Shown: positions 31,880-41,188, counted from the stretch's first letter. The stretch: 64,000 nt of DNA from Pikeienuella litoralis (GCF_037646705.1 NZ_JBBHER010000007.1:1-64000), one strand, 5' to 3'. The notes: generated by a model from the letters alone, not told the origin. Numbers and translations are program-made.

Positions 31880-32491
31880 TCAGGCCGCCGTCGCCGCCAT
31901 GGACGGGCGCTTCAGGAACGCCTCGCCCCACGCCGCGAGCCCGGGCCGGCCGTCGCGCCAATCGCTCCAGCCGCCCATCTCCCTGCGGAAATCGAGATAG
32001 CCGAGCATGCAGCCGATCCCGATCACTCCCATGTCGAGCGGGCCGGCGAGATGGGCCAGCCAGCGCTCCTCCAGCGCGTCCAGCCCGCGGGAGATCTTCG
32101 CGCGCTGCCCGTTCACCCACGCCTCGGAGCGATGCTCCTCCGGCCGCATCCGCGTCTCGTAGATGCAGAGCAACGCGGCGTCGAGCACGCCGTCCGCATG
32201 CGCCTCGAGCGTCATCGTGGACCAGAGCGCCTCGCCCGTCGGGTAGAGGCCGGTCCGGTATTTGGCGTCGAGATAGCGGGTGATGACGCGGCTGTCGTAG
32301 AGCGCGGGGCCGTCATCGCGCACGAGACAGGGGATCTTGCCCACCGGATTGGCCGCGATCAGCGCCTTGTTCGGATCGACCGGCGTCGTGGCCCCGTCGA
32401 TCAGCGCGACATCGCCGGTCTTGCCGGCCTCTTCGAGCAGAACCATGACCTTCCGGACATAGGGCGACGGGCCAGCGTGAAAAAGCTGCAT
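31880..32491 (-). CDS. Glutathione S-transferase family protein
   Basis: This is a cytosolic two-domain protein of 203 residues. The N-terminal thioredoxin-like domain starts MQLFHAGPSPYVRKVMVLLEE, with PVGKIPCLVRDDG (the cis-Pro loop) and the ALYDSRVITRYLD glutathione-binding segment. The C-terminal domain is all helical. The catalytic residue is probably Ser9, as in beta/zeta-like classes. It converges with ahcY. The substrate is unknown. Confidence 0.9.
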   Translation of the reverse strand: MQLFHAGPSPYVRKVMVLLEEAGKTGDVALIDGATTPVDPNKALIAANPVGKIPCLVRDDGPALYDSRVITRYLDAKYRTGLYPTGEALWSTMTLEAHADGVLDAALLCIYETRMRPEEHRSEAWVNGQRAKISRGLDALEERWLAHLAGPLDMGVIGIGCMLGYLDFRREMGGWSDWRDGRPGLAAWGEAFLKRPSMAATAA

Positions 32492-32629
32492 CTATTCCTC
32501 CTTCGGCGCGGAGGGCTGACCCCAGCCGCGCTGGCGCTCCCCCCACATTTGAAAGCGCCGAGAATGAGCCGGAAGCCGCGCCCGCGCAAGCGGCTCCGAA
32601 GCGGCCCGCCCCGCGCGCGGCCGGACCGG

Positions 32630-34318
32630 TCAGACCGCGTCGGGGAAATGCTTCATCACCAGCCGGATCGGATTCGGCGCCGCCTGGCCGAGGCCGCAGA
32701 TCGACGCGTCCTCCATCACCTCGCAGAGATCGGAGAGAAGCTCCCGGTCCCAGCGCTCGGCCTGCATCAGCTTCACCGCCTTCTCGCAGCCGACCCGGCA
32801 GGGCGTGCAGCGGCCGCAGCTCTCATCCTCGAAGAACCGCAGCATGTTGAGCGCGGCCGCCTTCACGCTGTCCGTCTCGGACAGCACGACGACGGCGGCG
32901 GAGCCGATGAACGAGTTGTGCTCCTGCAATATGTCGAAATCGAGCGGGCTGTCGTTGATCGACGCCGGCAGGAGCCCGGCCGAGGGCCCGCCCGGCTGGT
33001 AGGCGGCGAAGACATGCCCCTCCGCCATGCCGCCAGACGCCTCGATGATGTCGAGGATGGTGGAGCCGGCGGGAAGCAGCTTCACCCCCGGCGCCTTCAC
33101 CCTTCCCGACACCGAATAGGAGCGCAGGCCCCGGCGCCCGTTCCGCTCGACGGCGTTCAGCACCTCCGGCCCCTCGCGGCAGACCCGCGCGACCCAATGC
33201 AACGTCTCGATGTTGTGAACCAGCGTCGGGCGCCCGAACAGCCCGACCGCCGCGACATAGGGCGGCCGGTGGCGGGGCATGCCGCGCTTGCCCTCGATCG
33301 ATTCGATCATCGCGCTCTCTTCGCCGCAGATATAGGCGCCGGCGCCGCGGCGCAGCTCCACATATCCCGGCGGGACCAGCGCCGCCGCCTCCAGCGCCGC
33401 GATCTCGCGCCGGAGAATCTCCAGCACCGCCGGATATTCGTCCCGCATGTAGATATAGCAGCGCTCCGCCTCCACCGCCCAGGCGGCGATCAGCATCCCC
33501 TCGAGGAAAAGATGCGGGACCCGTTCGAGATGATACCGGTCCTTGAACGTCCCCGGCTCGCCCTCGTCGCCGTTCACCGCGAGATAGCGCGGGCCCGGCG
33601 CCCCGCGCACGAAGGACCATTTCTTTCCCGTGGGAAAACCCGCGCCGCCAAGGCCGCGAAGCCCGCTGGCGAGAAGCGTCTCCTGAACCTCGTCCGGCGT
33701 CTTCGCCCCCGCCCGGAGCGCTTCGAGCGCCTCGTAGCCGCCGGCCGCGCGATAGGCGCCGAACGGCTCGTAATCCGGGATCGGCGGGGTGAAGTCTCCG
33801 GCTTTGATCGCGGCCCGCACCTTCTCCGGCGTCGCCTCGTCGATATGGAGATGGCCGATCTGCAGCGTCGGCGCGGTGTCGCAGCGCCCCATGCAGGGCG
33901 CGCGGATCACGCGGACCTCCGCCGGGTCCAGCCCGGCCTCCAGCGCCGCCTTCAGCTCCCGCGCGCCCGCGAGCTCGCAGGAGAGGCTGTCGCAGACCCG
34001 GATCGTGAGCGCGGGCGGCGGGGCCTCGCCCTCCTTCACCACATCGAAATGCGCGTAGAAGGTCGCGACTTCATAGACCTCGGTCTGCGAGAGCCGCATC
34101 TCCTCGGCCAGCGCGCAGAGATGCGCCGCCGAGAGATGGCCGAACCGGTCCTGAATCAGATGCAGATGCTCGATCAGCAGGTCGCGCCGGCGCGGCCGGT
34201 CGCCGAGCAGCGCGCGGATCTCCGCCAGCGCCGCGTCTTCGAACTGCCGCCCCTTCGGCGTCGCCCGCCCCTTGCCGCGCCCGGACTTCCAGACGCCTTT
34301 GCGCTTGTCAAAGGCCAT
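32630..34318 (-). CDS. NuoE-NuoF fusion, NADH-binding diaphorase subunit
   Basis: This 562-residue protein fuses a NuoE-like [2Fe-2S] thioredoxin domain (Cys109, Cys114, Cys142, Cys146) to a NuoF-like domain. The latter has the FMN/NADH site GLGGAGFPTGKKW at 222-234 and a [4Fe-4S] site (Cys501, Cys504, Cys507, Cys541). Such proteins act as NAD-reducing beta subunits of formate dehydrogenases and similar complexes, or as HoxF in hydrogenases. No catalytic partner is adjacent. ATG 34318 has AGGGA six bases upstream. It is divergent from the ATP sulfurylase gene. Confidence 0.85.
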   Translation of the reverse strand: MAFDKRKGVWKSGRGKGRATPKGRQFEDAALAEIRALLGDRPRRRDLLIEHLHLIQDRFGHLSAAHLCALAEEMRLSQTEVYEVATFYAHFDVVKEGEAPPPALTIRVCDSLSCELAGARELKAALEAGLDPAEVRVIRAPCMGRCDTAPTLQIGHLHIDEATPEKVRAAIKAGDFTPPIPDYEPFGAYRAAGGYEALEALRAGAKTPDEVQETLLASGLRGLGGAGFPTGKKWSFVRGAPGPRYLAVNGDEGEPGTFKDRYHLERVPHLFLEGMLIAAWAVEAERCYIYMRDEYPAVLEILRREIAALEAAALVPPGYVELRRGAGAYICGEESAMIESIEGKRGMPRHRPPYVAAVGLFGRPTLVHNIETLHWVARVCREGPEVLNAVERNGRRGLRSYSVSGRVKAPGVKLLPAGSTILDIIEASGGMAEGHVFAAYQPGGPSAGLLPASINDSPLDFDILQEHNSFIGSAAVVVLSETDSVKAAALNMLRFFEDESCGRCTPCRVGCEKAVKLMQAERWDRELLSDLCEVMEDASICGLGQAAPNPIRLVMKHFPDAV

Positions 34319-34514
34319 GCCGCATCCCTCGCTTCTCCGCACCCGAACGGAAGGCTACGCCCGCGATCCGCGTCTGTCGATGATCGGAGCGCGCGCGCGT
34401 TTCCGGCGGCGAATCTCACCTACTCTTGAATTTTTCACCATGCCATCGCAATAGGCCGCAAGAACCCAGTTGGCGCCGGCCGGCGCCATTCCCATAGTAC
34501 TAAGGTCATTTGAC

Positions 34515-36218
34515 ATGTCCGCGAACATCGCGCCGATACCAGAACTTTACGTCTCCGCAGAGAGCGCCGCCAAATTGAAGATCGAGGCGGCGGATCTGCC
34601 GTCCTGGGATCTTACGCCGCGCCAGATCTGCGATATCGAATTGCTGATGAACGGCGGCTTCAGCCCGCTCAAGGGCTTCCTCGGCGAGTCGGACTACAAT
34701 TCGGTCCTCGAGACCATGCGCCTCGGCGACGCCTCGCTCTGGCCGATGCCGATCACGCTCGACGTCTCCGAGGCCTTCGCCGAGACGGTCGGCCCCGATC
34801 AGGACATCGCGCTTCGCGACCAGGAGGGCGTGATCCTCGCGATCATGTCGATCACCGACAAATGGGTCCCGAACAAGTCGCGCGAGGCCGAAAAGGTCTT
34901 CGGCGCCGACGATATCGCGCACCCGGCGGTCAATTACCTCCACAACACCGCCGGCCCGGTCTATCTCGGCGGGCCGGTCACCGGCATCCAGCCGCCGGTG
35001 CATTACGATTTCAAATCGCGCCGCGACACGCCGAACGAGCTTCGCGCCTTCTTCCGCAAGCTCGGCTGGCGCCGGGTCGTGGCGTTCCAGACCCGCAATC
35101 CGCTCCACCGCGCCCATCAGGAGCTGACCTTCCGCGCCGCGCGCGAGGCGCAGGCCAATCTCCTGATCCATCCCGTCGTCGGCATGACCAAGCCGGGCGA
35201 CATCGACCATTTCACCCGCGTGCGCTGTTACGAGGCGGTGCTGGACCAGTATCCCGCCTCCACCACGCATCTGTCGCTGCTCAATCTCGCCATGCGGATG
35301 GGCGGCCCGCGCGAGGCGGTCTGGCATGCGCTGATCCGGAAGAATCACGGCTGCACCCATTTCATCGTCGGCCGGGACCACGCCGGCCCCGGCAAGAACA
35401 GCCAGGGCGAGGATTTCTACGGGCCGTATGATTCGCAGAACCTCGTCGCCGAACACGCCCGCGAGATCGGGGTCGAGCTCGTCCCCTTCAAGCAGATGGT
35501 CTATGTGCAGGACCGCGCCGAATACCGGCCGGTGGACGAGGTGCCCGAGGGCGCGACCGTCCTCTCCATCTCCGGCACCGAGCTTCGCCGCCGGTTGCAG
35601 GAGGGGCTGGAGATCCCCGAATGGTTCTCCTTCCCGCAGGTGGTGGCCGAGCTTCGCAAGACCCGGCCGCCCCGCGCGAGCCAGGGCTTCACCGTGTTCT
35701 TCACCGGGCTTTCGGGCTCGGGGAAATCCACCATCGGCAACGCGCTGATGGTGAAGCTGATGGAGCTTGGCGGGCGCCCGGTCACGCTTCTCGACGGCGA
35801 CGTGGTGCGCAAGCACCTCTCCTCCGAGCTCGGCTTCTCGAAGGAGCACCGCGACCTCAACATCCTCCGGATCGGCTATGTCGCCTCCGAGATCACCAAG
35901 AACGGCGGCATCGCGATCTGCGCGCCGATCGCGCCCTACGCCGCGACCCGCCAGGCGGTCCGCGAGATGATCGAGCAATACGGCGCCTTCATCGAGGTGC
36001 ATGTCGCGACCAGCCTCGAGGAATGCGAGCGCCGGGACCGCAAGGGCCTCTACAAGCTCGCCCGCGAAGGCAAGATCAAGGAATTCACCGGCATCTCCGA
36101 CCCCTATGAAGCGCCGGTGAACCCGGAGCTGGTCTGCGACACCATCAAGGTCACGCCCGACGATTGCGCGCAGGACGTGATGCTGAAGCTGGAAAGCATG
36201 GGCCTGATCTCCGCCTGA
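34515..36218 (+). CDS. Bifunctional sulfate adenylyltransferase / adenylylsulfate kinase
   Basis: This protein activates sulfate to APS and then phosphorylates it to PAPS. In its 567 residues the ATP sulfurylase domain comes first, with QTRNPLHRAHQE (HxxH) and GRDHAGPGKNSQGEDFYGPY. The APS kinase domain follows, with the P-loop GLSGSGKST near residue 398 and DGDVVRKHLSSELGFS. This single-chain form replaces the separate CysD/CysN and CysC proteins. The ribosome binding site is weak (AAGG about ten bases upstream). A 15-bp hairpin follows the stop. Confidence 0.95.
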   Translation: MSANIAPIPELYVSAESAAKLKIEAADLPSWDLTPRQICDIELLMNGGFSPLKGFLGESDYNSVLETMRLGDASLWPMPITLDVSEAFAETVGPDQDIALRDQEGVILAIMSITDKWVPNKSREAEKVFGADDIAHPAVNYLHNTAGPVYLGGPVTGIQPPVHYDFKSRRDTPNELRAFFRKLGWRRVVAFQTRNPLHRAHQELTFRAAREAQANLLIHPVVGMTKPGDIDHFTRVRCYEAVLDQYPASTTHLSLLNLAMRMGGPREAVWHALIRKNHGCTHFIVGRDHAGPGKNSQGEDFYGPYDSQNLVAEHAREIGVELVPFKQMVYVQDRAEYRPVDEVPEGATVLSISGTELRRRLQEGLEIPEWFSFPQVVAELRKTRPPRASQGFTVFFTGLSGSGKSTIGNALMVKLMELGGRPVTLLDGDVVRKHLSSELGFSKEHRDLNILRIGYVASEITKNGGIAICAPIAPYAATRQAVREMIEQYGAFIEVHVATSLEECERRDRKGLYKLAREGKIKEFTGISDPYEAPVNPELVCDTIKVTPDDCAQDVMLKLESMGLISA

Positions 36219-36226
36219 GGCCGAAT

Positions 36227-36266
36227 CCGCGCGATGGCCGCTCCCGCCGGGGCGGCCATCGCGCGG
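36227..36266 (+). terminator. Strong hairpin after the sulfate adenylyltransferase gene
   Basis: This is a 15-bp stem (CCGCGCGATGGCCGC and its complement) with a 10-base loop, nine bases after the stop codon. There is no T-run, so it may be a rho-independent terminator of the GC-rich type or an mRNA-stabilising structure. Confidence 0.55.
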
Positions 36267-36391
36267 GTATGCCGATGGCCGCCGCCGCGGCAGGCGCGAT
36301 CATCGTCGCGATGGCGGCCTGGAGCCCATGTTGTCGAAACGGTCGCCGTTGCGGCTGATACGCCGGCGGAACACGTCCCGCCACAGCCTCC

Positions 36392-37297
36392 TCACCGCGC
36401 AAGGCCCCAGAAATCCGCGATGTGGCGGGTCGAGGAAATGCCGACTTCCAGCATATACTCGCCTTCTTCTCCGAGGCCCTCGTCTCCCGCGGCGCTGATC
36501 GGCGTGCCGTGGCCCATTCCTTCGATGATGTATTCCTCGATTACCTCCCGCCCGTCCGCGTCGCACCAGACCTTCCGGGGAAAGCTGTCAACCGTCTCCA
36601 CACGTGTCGGCGATTCCTCGACCTTGTGGATCTCCCGCCACTGACTGACGATGGAACCGGCGTTGGAACTGTCGACGGTCGTATCGCTCCCGCCATGCCA
36701 GACCGAGATTGTCGGCCAGGGGCCGGTGGATTTCGAAGCTCCACGGACAAGTTCGTCGAGTTGTCCGTCCGACGGGCCTCCGAAGCCGTTCATGCGAACG
36801 ATCGCCTCCATCATGTTGTTCGCGCTCCCGTAGGGCAGCCCTGCGATGATCGCCCCTCCTGCGAACACTTCCGGATAGGTCGCAAGCATCACGGATGTCA
36901 TGGCGCCACCCGAGGACAGCCCCGTAATGAAGATGCGCGACGGGTCTACCGCATGATCATCAACGACCTGTTTGATCATATGTCGGATAGAGAGCGGCTC
37001 GCCCCCGCCGCGTTGGCTGTCGCTGGTCTCGAACCAGTTGAAGCTGCCAAGGAGGTTGTTGGTCAGTCTTTGCCCCGGGAACAGGAGCGCTATCCCGCAT
37101 TCGTCGGCGAGAGTGGACCAGCCTGATCCGACATCATAGCTTTCCGCCGATTGGGTGCTGCCATGCAGCACGACGACAAGCGGACCGTTCTTCTTGAAAT
37201 TCTCCGGAATATAAATGTCCGCGCTCAGCGCCCCGGGATCCGATCCGAAGTCGCCCAGGTCCGTCAGGTGATTGCTGGTATTCGAGAAAATTGACAT
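36392..37297 (-). CDS. PHB depolymerase-like alpha/beta hydrolase esterase
   Basis: This is a 301-residue esterase. The oxyanion segment VVLHGSTQSAESYD, the catalytic serine box GLSSGGA (Ser128), an acid candidate in GGSDTTVDS, and the histidine in GMGHGTPI match the LpqC/PHB depolymerase group. No signal peptide is evident. ATG 37297 has AAGGA five bases upstream; the frame is open 84 nt further. GC and codon use are visibly lower than in neighbours, suggesting acquisition by transfer. The true substrate is unknown. Confidence 0.82.
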   Translation of the reverse strand: MSIFSNTSNHLTDLGDFGSDPGALSADIYIPENFKKNGPLVVVLHGSTQSAESYDVGSGWSTLADECGIALLFPGQRLTNNLLGSFNWFETSDSQRGGGEPLSIRHMIKQVVDDHAVDPSRIFITGLSSGGAMTSVMLATYPEVFAGGAIIAGLPYGSANNMMEAIVRMNGFGGPSDGQLDELVRGASKSTGPWPTISVWHGGSDTTVDSSNAGSIVSQWREIHKVEESPTRVETVDSFPRKVWCDADGREVIEEYIIEGMGHGTPISAAGDEGLGEEGEYMLEVGISSTRHIADFWGLAR

Positions 37298-37572
37298 ACT
37301 AATCCTTATTGCGCTTTCAGCGCAGTTGTTGATAAGCTTGTATTTGACGAAGGCGCTCCCCCCCTGCAGATAATGCTGCAATGCAGCATATCCATATGGG
37401 CGACAAACAAACTTACCCTAACCTAACGGCAGGTCCGTCCGCTGACCTGACCTTCTGAACATTCGGCCCCCCCCCCGCATGGTTCTGCGATGGTCCCTTC
37501 CCGCGCCGCACCCCACACGCGCGGCGCCGAAAGAGGATTGAGCCGCCGGCGGCGCGGGCGCATGATCCGCCC

Positions 37573-38028
37573 ATGCCCAGCCATTCCACAGAAACCGCCC
37601 TCGGCCGCTTCACCATCGACGCGGCGGGGGGCGCGATCACCGGGCTGCGCTGGGGCGGCCCGGTCGAGACGTCGGAGGACCCGCTCCTGATCGAGGCCGC
37701 GGCGCAGCTCGGCGCTTATGCGGACGGGCGGCTTCGTGCGTTCGATCTCCCCCTCGCGCCCGCCGGCGGCCCGCTCCAGCAGGCGGTGATGGCGGCGATG
37801 CGCAGGATTCCCTTCGGCGAGACCCTCACCTATGGCGAGATCGCCGCCCGGGTCGGCGCGCCGGCGCAGGCCATCGGCCAATGCTGCGGCGCCAACCCGA
37901 TTCCGGTCATCATTCCCTGCCACCGGGTGACCGGAACCGGCAAGCTCGGCGGGTTCTCGGCGCCGGGCGGCGTCGAGACCAAGGTGGCGCTTCTGCGCCA
38001 TGAAGGCGCCTATTCGCTGCTGATCTGA
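37573..38028 (+). CDS. ogt: Methylated-DNA--protein-cysteine methyltransferase
   Basis: This is a suicide DNA-repair protein that removes alkyl groups from O6 of guanine. The 151-residue protein has the active-site motif PCHRV with acceptor Cys116, the helix-turn-helix YGEIAARVGAP, and the ATIxx-equivalent GQCCGANPIPVIIPC. The N-terminal domain is short, as in Ogt. It converges with the D-amino-acid operon, 21 nt away. Confidence 0.93.
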   Translation: MPSHSTETALGRFTIDAAGGAITGLRWGGPVETSEDPLLIEAAAQLGAYADGRLRAFDLPLAPAGGPLQQAVMAAMRRIPFGETLTYGEIAARVGAPAQAIGQCCGANPIPVIIPCHRVTGTGKLGGFSAPGGVETKVALLRHEGAYSLLI

Positions 38029-38049
38029 GCGCGCCCGGCCCGCGCCCCC

Positions 38050-38901
38050 TCAGATCGCGGTCTTCCGGCTCTCGTCGATATAGACCTCCCGCAGCCGCGC
38101 CGCGATCGGCCCCGGCGCGCCGCCGCCGATCGGGGCGCCGTCGATCTCCACCACCGGCGTCACGAACCCGGTGGCCGAGGTGTAGAACGCCTCGTCCGCC
38201 GCCTTCGCCTCCTCGACCGAGAACGCCCGCTCCTCGATCTTCATCTGCGCCTCCCGCGCGAAGCGGAGCACGGCGGCGCGGGTGATCCCGTGCAGGATGT
38301 CCTGCGAAAGGCCGCGGGTGACGATCACGCCGTCCTTCACGATATAGGCGTTGTTCGAGCTGCCCTCGTTCACCAACCCGTCGGTCACCAGCCAGGCGTC
38401 GTCCTTGCCGGCCGCCTTCGCCTCCATCTTGGCGAAAGACGGGAAGAGAAGCTGGACCGTCTTGATGTCGCGGCGCGCCCAGCGCTGATCCTCGACCGTG
38501 ATCACCTTGATCCCGGTCTTCGCCTCCGGCGCGTTCACCGGGTCCGACGCCTGCGTGAACAGCACGATCCCCGGCTCCGCGTCTTTCGGCCAGACGAAGG
38601 AGCGGTCGGCGGCGCCGCGGGTGATCTGAAGATAGACCAGGCCGTTGGCGAGGGCGTTCTTCTCGATCAGGCTCCGGTGGATCGCCAGCAGCTCCTCATC
38701 CGTGCAGGCCGGCTTCAGCTTCAGCTCGGTGAGCGAGCGATGGAGCCGCGCGGCGTGGCCCGGAAAATCGATCAGCTTGCCGTCCAGCACGGCGGTCACC
38801 TCATAGACCGCGTCCGCCATCAGGAAGCCGCGATCGAACACCGAGATCTTCGCCTCCTCTTCGGGAACGTAGTCTCCATTCACATAGACCGTGCGGCTCA
38901 T
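38050..38901 (-). CDS. dat: D-amino-acid (D-alanine) aminotransferase
   Basis: This is a PLP fold-type IV transaminase of 283 residues acting on D-amino acids and 2-oxo acids. The start MSRTVYVNGDYVPEEEAKIS, the FDRGFLMADAVYEV segment and the probable catalytic Lys147 in RRDIK are typical, as is VNEGSSNNAYIV later. The ATG at 38901 is favoured, but one at 38907 overlaps the dgcA stop as ATGA. It is the last gene of the dgcN-dgcA-dat operon, which fits D-glutamate/D-alanine interconversion. Confidence 0.92.
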   Translation of the reverse strand: MSRTVYVNGDYVPEEEAKISVFDRGFLMADAVYEVTAVLDGKLIDFPGHAARLHRSLTELKLKPACTDEELLAIHRSLIEKNALANGLVYLQITRGAADRSFVWPKDAEPGIVLFTQASDPVNAPEAKTGIKVITVEDQRWARRDIKTVQLLFPSFAKMEAKAAGKDDAWLVTDGLVNEGSSNNAYIVKDGVIVTRGLSQDILHGITRAAVLRFAREAQMKIEERAFSVEEAKAADEAFYTSATGFVTPVVEIDGAPIGGGAPGPIAARLREVYIDESRKTAI

Positions 38902-38903
38902 CT

Positions 38904-39878
38904 TCATCCCCATAGCTCCGGCGCGGGCGGATGCGCGCCGCGCTCATCGAATGTCAGTCCCGGCCGCCGGTCCCGCGCCAGCAGGAGCGGGCCATCGAGA
39001 TCGGTGAAATCGGCGCCCTGCGCCGCCAGCACGGCCGGCGCCATCGCCAGCGACGAGCCGATCATGCACCCGACCATCACCTTAAGCCCGGCCGCGCGCG
39101 CCGCGTCGCGGAGCGCCAGCGCCTCGGTCAGGCCGCCGGTCTTGTCGAGCTTGATGTTGATCATGTCGTATTTGCCGACCAGCCCGGGCAGCGACGCCCG
39201 GTCATGGCAGCTTTCATCGGCGCAGACCGGCAGCGGCCGCAGGAGCCCGCGAAGCGCCTCGTCTTCGCCTGCGGGGAGCGGCTGCTCGACCATGGCGACG
39301 CCCAGCTCAAGCAAAAGCGGCGCGATCGCCGAGTAAAGCTCCACCGTCCAGCCCTCGTTGGCGTCGACGATGATCCGCGCCCCCGGCGCCCCGGCCCGCA
39401 CCGCGCGAAGCCGGGCGATATCCTCGTCGCCGCCGCCGAGCTTGATCTTCAGGAGCGGGCGATGCGCATGCTCGGCCGCCTTCGCGCCCATCTCGTCGGG
39501 CGCCGCGAGCGAAAGCGTGTAGGCGGTGATCTCCGGTCCCGGCGCCGCCAGCCCGGCCAGCTCCCAGACCCGTTTTCCCGCCCGCTTCGCCTCCAGATCC
39601 CAGAGCGCGCAGTCGAGCGCGTTTCGCGCCGCGCCCGGCTTCATCTCCGCCTGCAGCGCCGCCCGGTCGCCGCCGCCCGCCGCGAGCCAGCCCTCGATCG
39701 CCTCGATCACGCCCTCCTGCGTCTCGCCGTAGCGCGCATAGGGCACGCATTCGCCCATGCCCCGATGCGGGCCGTCGATCAGCTCGACCGAGACCACCTC
39801 CGCCACCGTCCGGCTGCCGCGCGAGATGGTGAAGACGCCGGCGATGGGGAAAAGCTCGCGCCGGACCACCCCCCTCAC
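38904..39878 (-). CDS. dgcA: Enolase-superfamily epimerase/racemase DgcA
   Basis: This is a 324-residue muconate-lactonizing subgroup enzyme, resembling L-Ala-D/L-Glu epimerases and the N-acetyl-D-glutamate racemase DgcA of a recently described D-glutamate pathway. The metal ligands lie in IIVDANEGW, AMVEQPL and VCADES. The catalytic lysines are in LLKIKLGG and MINIKLDKTGG. GTG 39878 is chosen because GAGG stands seven bases upstream and it overlaps the dgcN stop as GTGA. It lies between dgcN and dat. Confidence 0.88.
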   Translation of the reverse strand: MRGVVRRELFPIAGVFTISRGSRTVAEVVSVELIDGPHRGMGECVPYARYGETQEGVIEAIEGWLAAGGGDRAALQAEMKPGAARNALDCALWDLEAKRAGKRVWELAGLAAPGPEITAYTLSLAAPDEMGAKAAEHAHRPLLKIKLGGGDEDIARLRAVRAGAPGARIIVDANEGWTVELYSAIAPLLLELGVAMVEQPLPAGEDEALRGLLRPLPVCADESCHDRASLPGLVGKYDMINIKLDKTGGLTEALALRDAARAAGLKVMVGCMIGSSLAMAPAVLAAQGADFTDLDGPLLLARDRRPGLTFDERGAHPPAPELWG

Positions 39879-40870
39879 GACAGCGCCTCGACCAGCGCGC
39901 CCGCGCCATGCCGGAACGGGTCCACCGCCGGCAGGCCCATCTCCCGCTCCACCTGGCGGAGATAGGCGTCCGCCTCCGCCTCCGGCAGCGCGGCGGTGTT
40001 GATCGAGCAGCCGATCGAGACGCAATCGGGGTTCGCCACCCGCGCCAGCGTCTCCGCCAGCGGCCGGAGCGCCGCCAGCCCCGGCGAGACGTAATGCGGC
40101 AGGCCGCGCATATGGGTCCGGGTCGGCTCATGGCAGAGCACGAGATAATCCGGCGCGCCGCCATGGATCAGCGCCATGGTGACGCCGGAATAGGACGGGT
40201 GGAAAAGGCTCCCCTGCCCCTCGATCAGGTCGTAATGGTCGTCGTCGTTCGGCGGGGTCAGCGTCTCCACCGCGCCGGCCATGAAATCCGCCACCACCGC
40301 GTCGAGCGGGACGCCGCCGCCGGTGATCAGGATGCCGGTCTGGCCGGTGGCGCGGAAGGTCGCCTTCATGCCGCGCGCCAGCATCTCCTTCTCCATCGCC
40401 AGCGCCGTATACATCTTGCCGCAGGAGCAATCGGTGCCGACCATGAGAACGCGTTTGCCGCTCCGCCGCCGCCCCTCGCCGATCGGGTATTTCGTCACCG
40501 GCAGGCGCACGTCATGGAGCGTCCGCCCGGTGCGCGCCGCCGCCTCGACCAGCGCCGGCTGATCCCGGAGCAGGGTGTGAAGCCCGGCGGCCACGTCCAT
40601 CCCCGCCTCCATCGCTTCGACCAGAACCTCGATCCAGGCGTCGGAGATCAGCCCGCCCCGATTCGCGACCCCGATCACCAGCGTCTTCGCCCCCGCCGCC
40701 GCCGCCTCCGCCACGGTCGTATCCGCCAGCTTCATGTCGGCGTTGCAGCCCTTGAGCCGCAATTGCCCGACCGAGGCCTCGGGCCGCCAGTCCTTCACCC
40801 CCTGCGCGACCTTCGCCGCCAGCGCGTCGGGCGCATCGCCCAGAAACAGAAGATAGGGTTGTTTGAGCAT
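39875..40870 (-). CDS. dgcN: DUF1611-type N-acetyltransferase DgcN
   Basis: This is a 331-residue cytosolic protein of the DUF1611 family. An N-terminal Rossmann-like half precedes a P-loop-like half with LMVGTDCSCGKMYTALAMEK. Later motifs include IEGQGSLFHPSYSGVT and CHEPTR. In the reported pathway, DgcN acetylates D-glutamate before DgcA racemises it. GGAGG is seven bases upstream of ATG 40870. It is the first gene of the operon. Confidence 0.88.
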   Translation of the reverse strand: MLKQPYLLFLGDAPDALAAKVAQGVKDWRPEASVGQLRLKGCNADMKLADTTVAEAAAAGAKTLVIGVANRGGLISDAWIEVLVEAMEAGMDVAAGLHTLLRDQPALVEAAARTGRTLHDVRLPVTKYPIGEGRRRSGKRVLMVGTDCSCGKMYTALAMEKEMLARGMKATFRATGQTGILITGGGVPLDAVVADFMAGAVETLTPPNDDDHYDLIEGQGSLFHPSYSGVTMALIHGGAPDYLVLCHEPTRTHMRGLPHYVSPGLAALRPLAETLARVANPDCVSIGCSINTAALPEAEADAYLRQVEREMGLPAVDPFRHGAGALVEALS

Positions 40871-40896
40871 CGAGCGGCCTCCCCGGAAAAGATGCG

Positions 40897-40926
40897 TCAT
40901 TGCGACGATCCGGGGCGGGTGTGTCA
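40897..40926 (-). promoter_or_regulatory. Possible promoter of the dgcN-dgcA-dat operon
   Basis: A perfect -35 TTGACA lies at 40921-40926 on the minus strand, about 50 nt before the dgcN start. The -10 candidate (GCAATG or CAATGA at 17-18 bp) is poor, so only the -35 is convincing. Confidence 0.4.
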
Positions 40927-41188
40927 AGCGGAGAGCACGGGCCAGGAGCGCGGTTTGCGCCGAGCGGCGCGGCGCCAGCGTCCGCGATCACAGTCCGCGC
41001 ATCCAGAATCCGTGCGGGGCGCGCCTCTCATGTGCGACGGAAAAGGGGGCTGTCTTCGTAACTCTCCCGATGGGGCCCGCGGGGCGCGTCCGCGACATCG
41101 TGCGTCAGAAGATCGTCGCGCCGACGGGTCGCGCCCGCGCCCGCGACCCCGTAAGGAGAGGCGGCTGAAATTTGCGCGAGGCTGACGA
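40927..41188. other. Divergent intergenic region, nothing more recognised
   Basis: The gap between divergent dgcN and the ferric reductase-like gene totals 318 bases. Apart from the dgcN promoter candidate, I see only the ribosome binding site GAGG before the next start. Confidence 0.5.
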
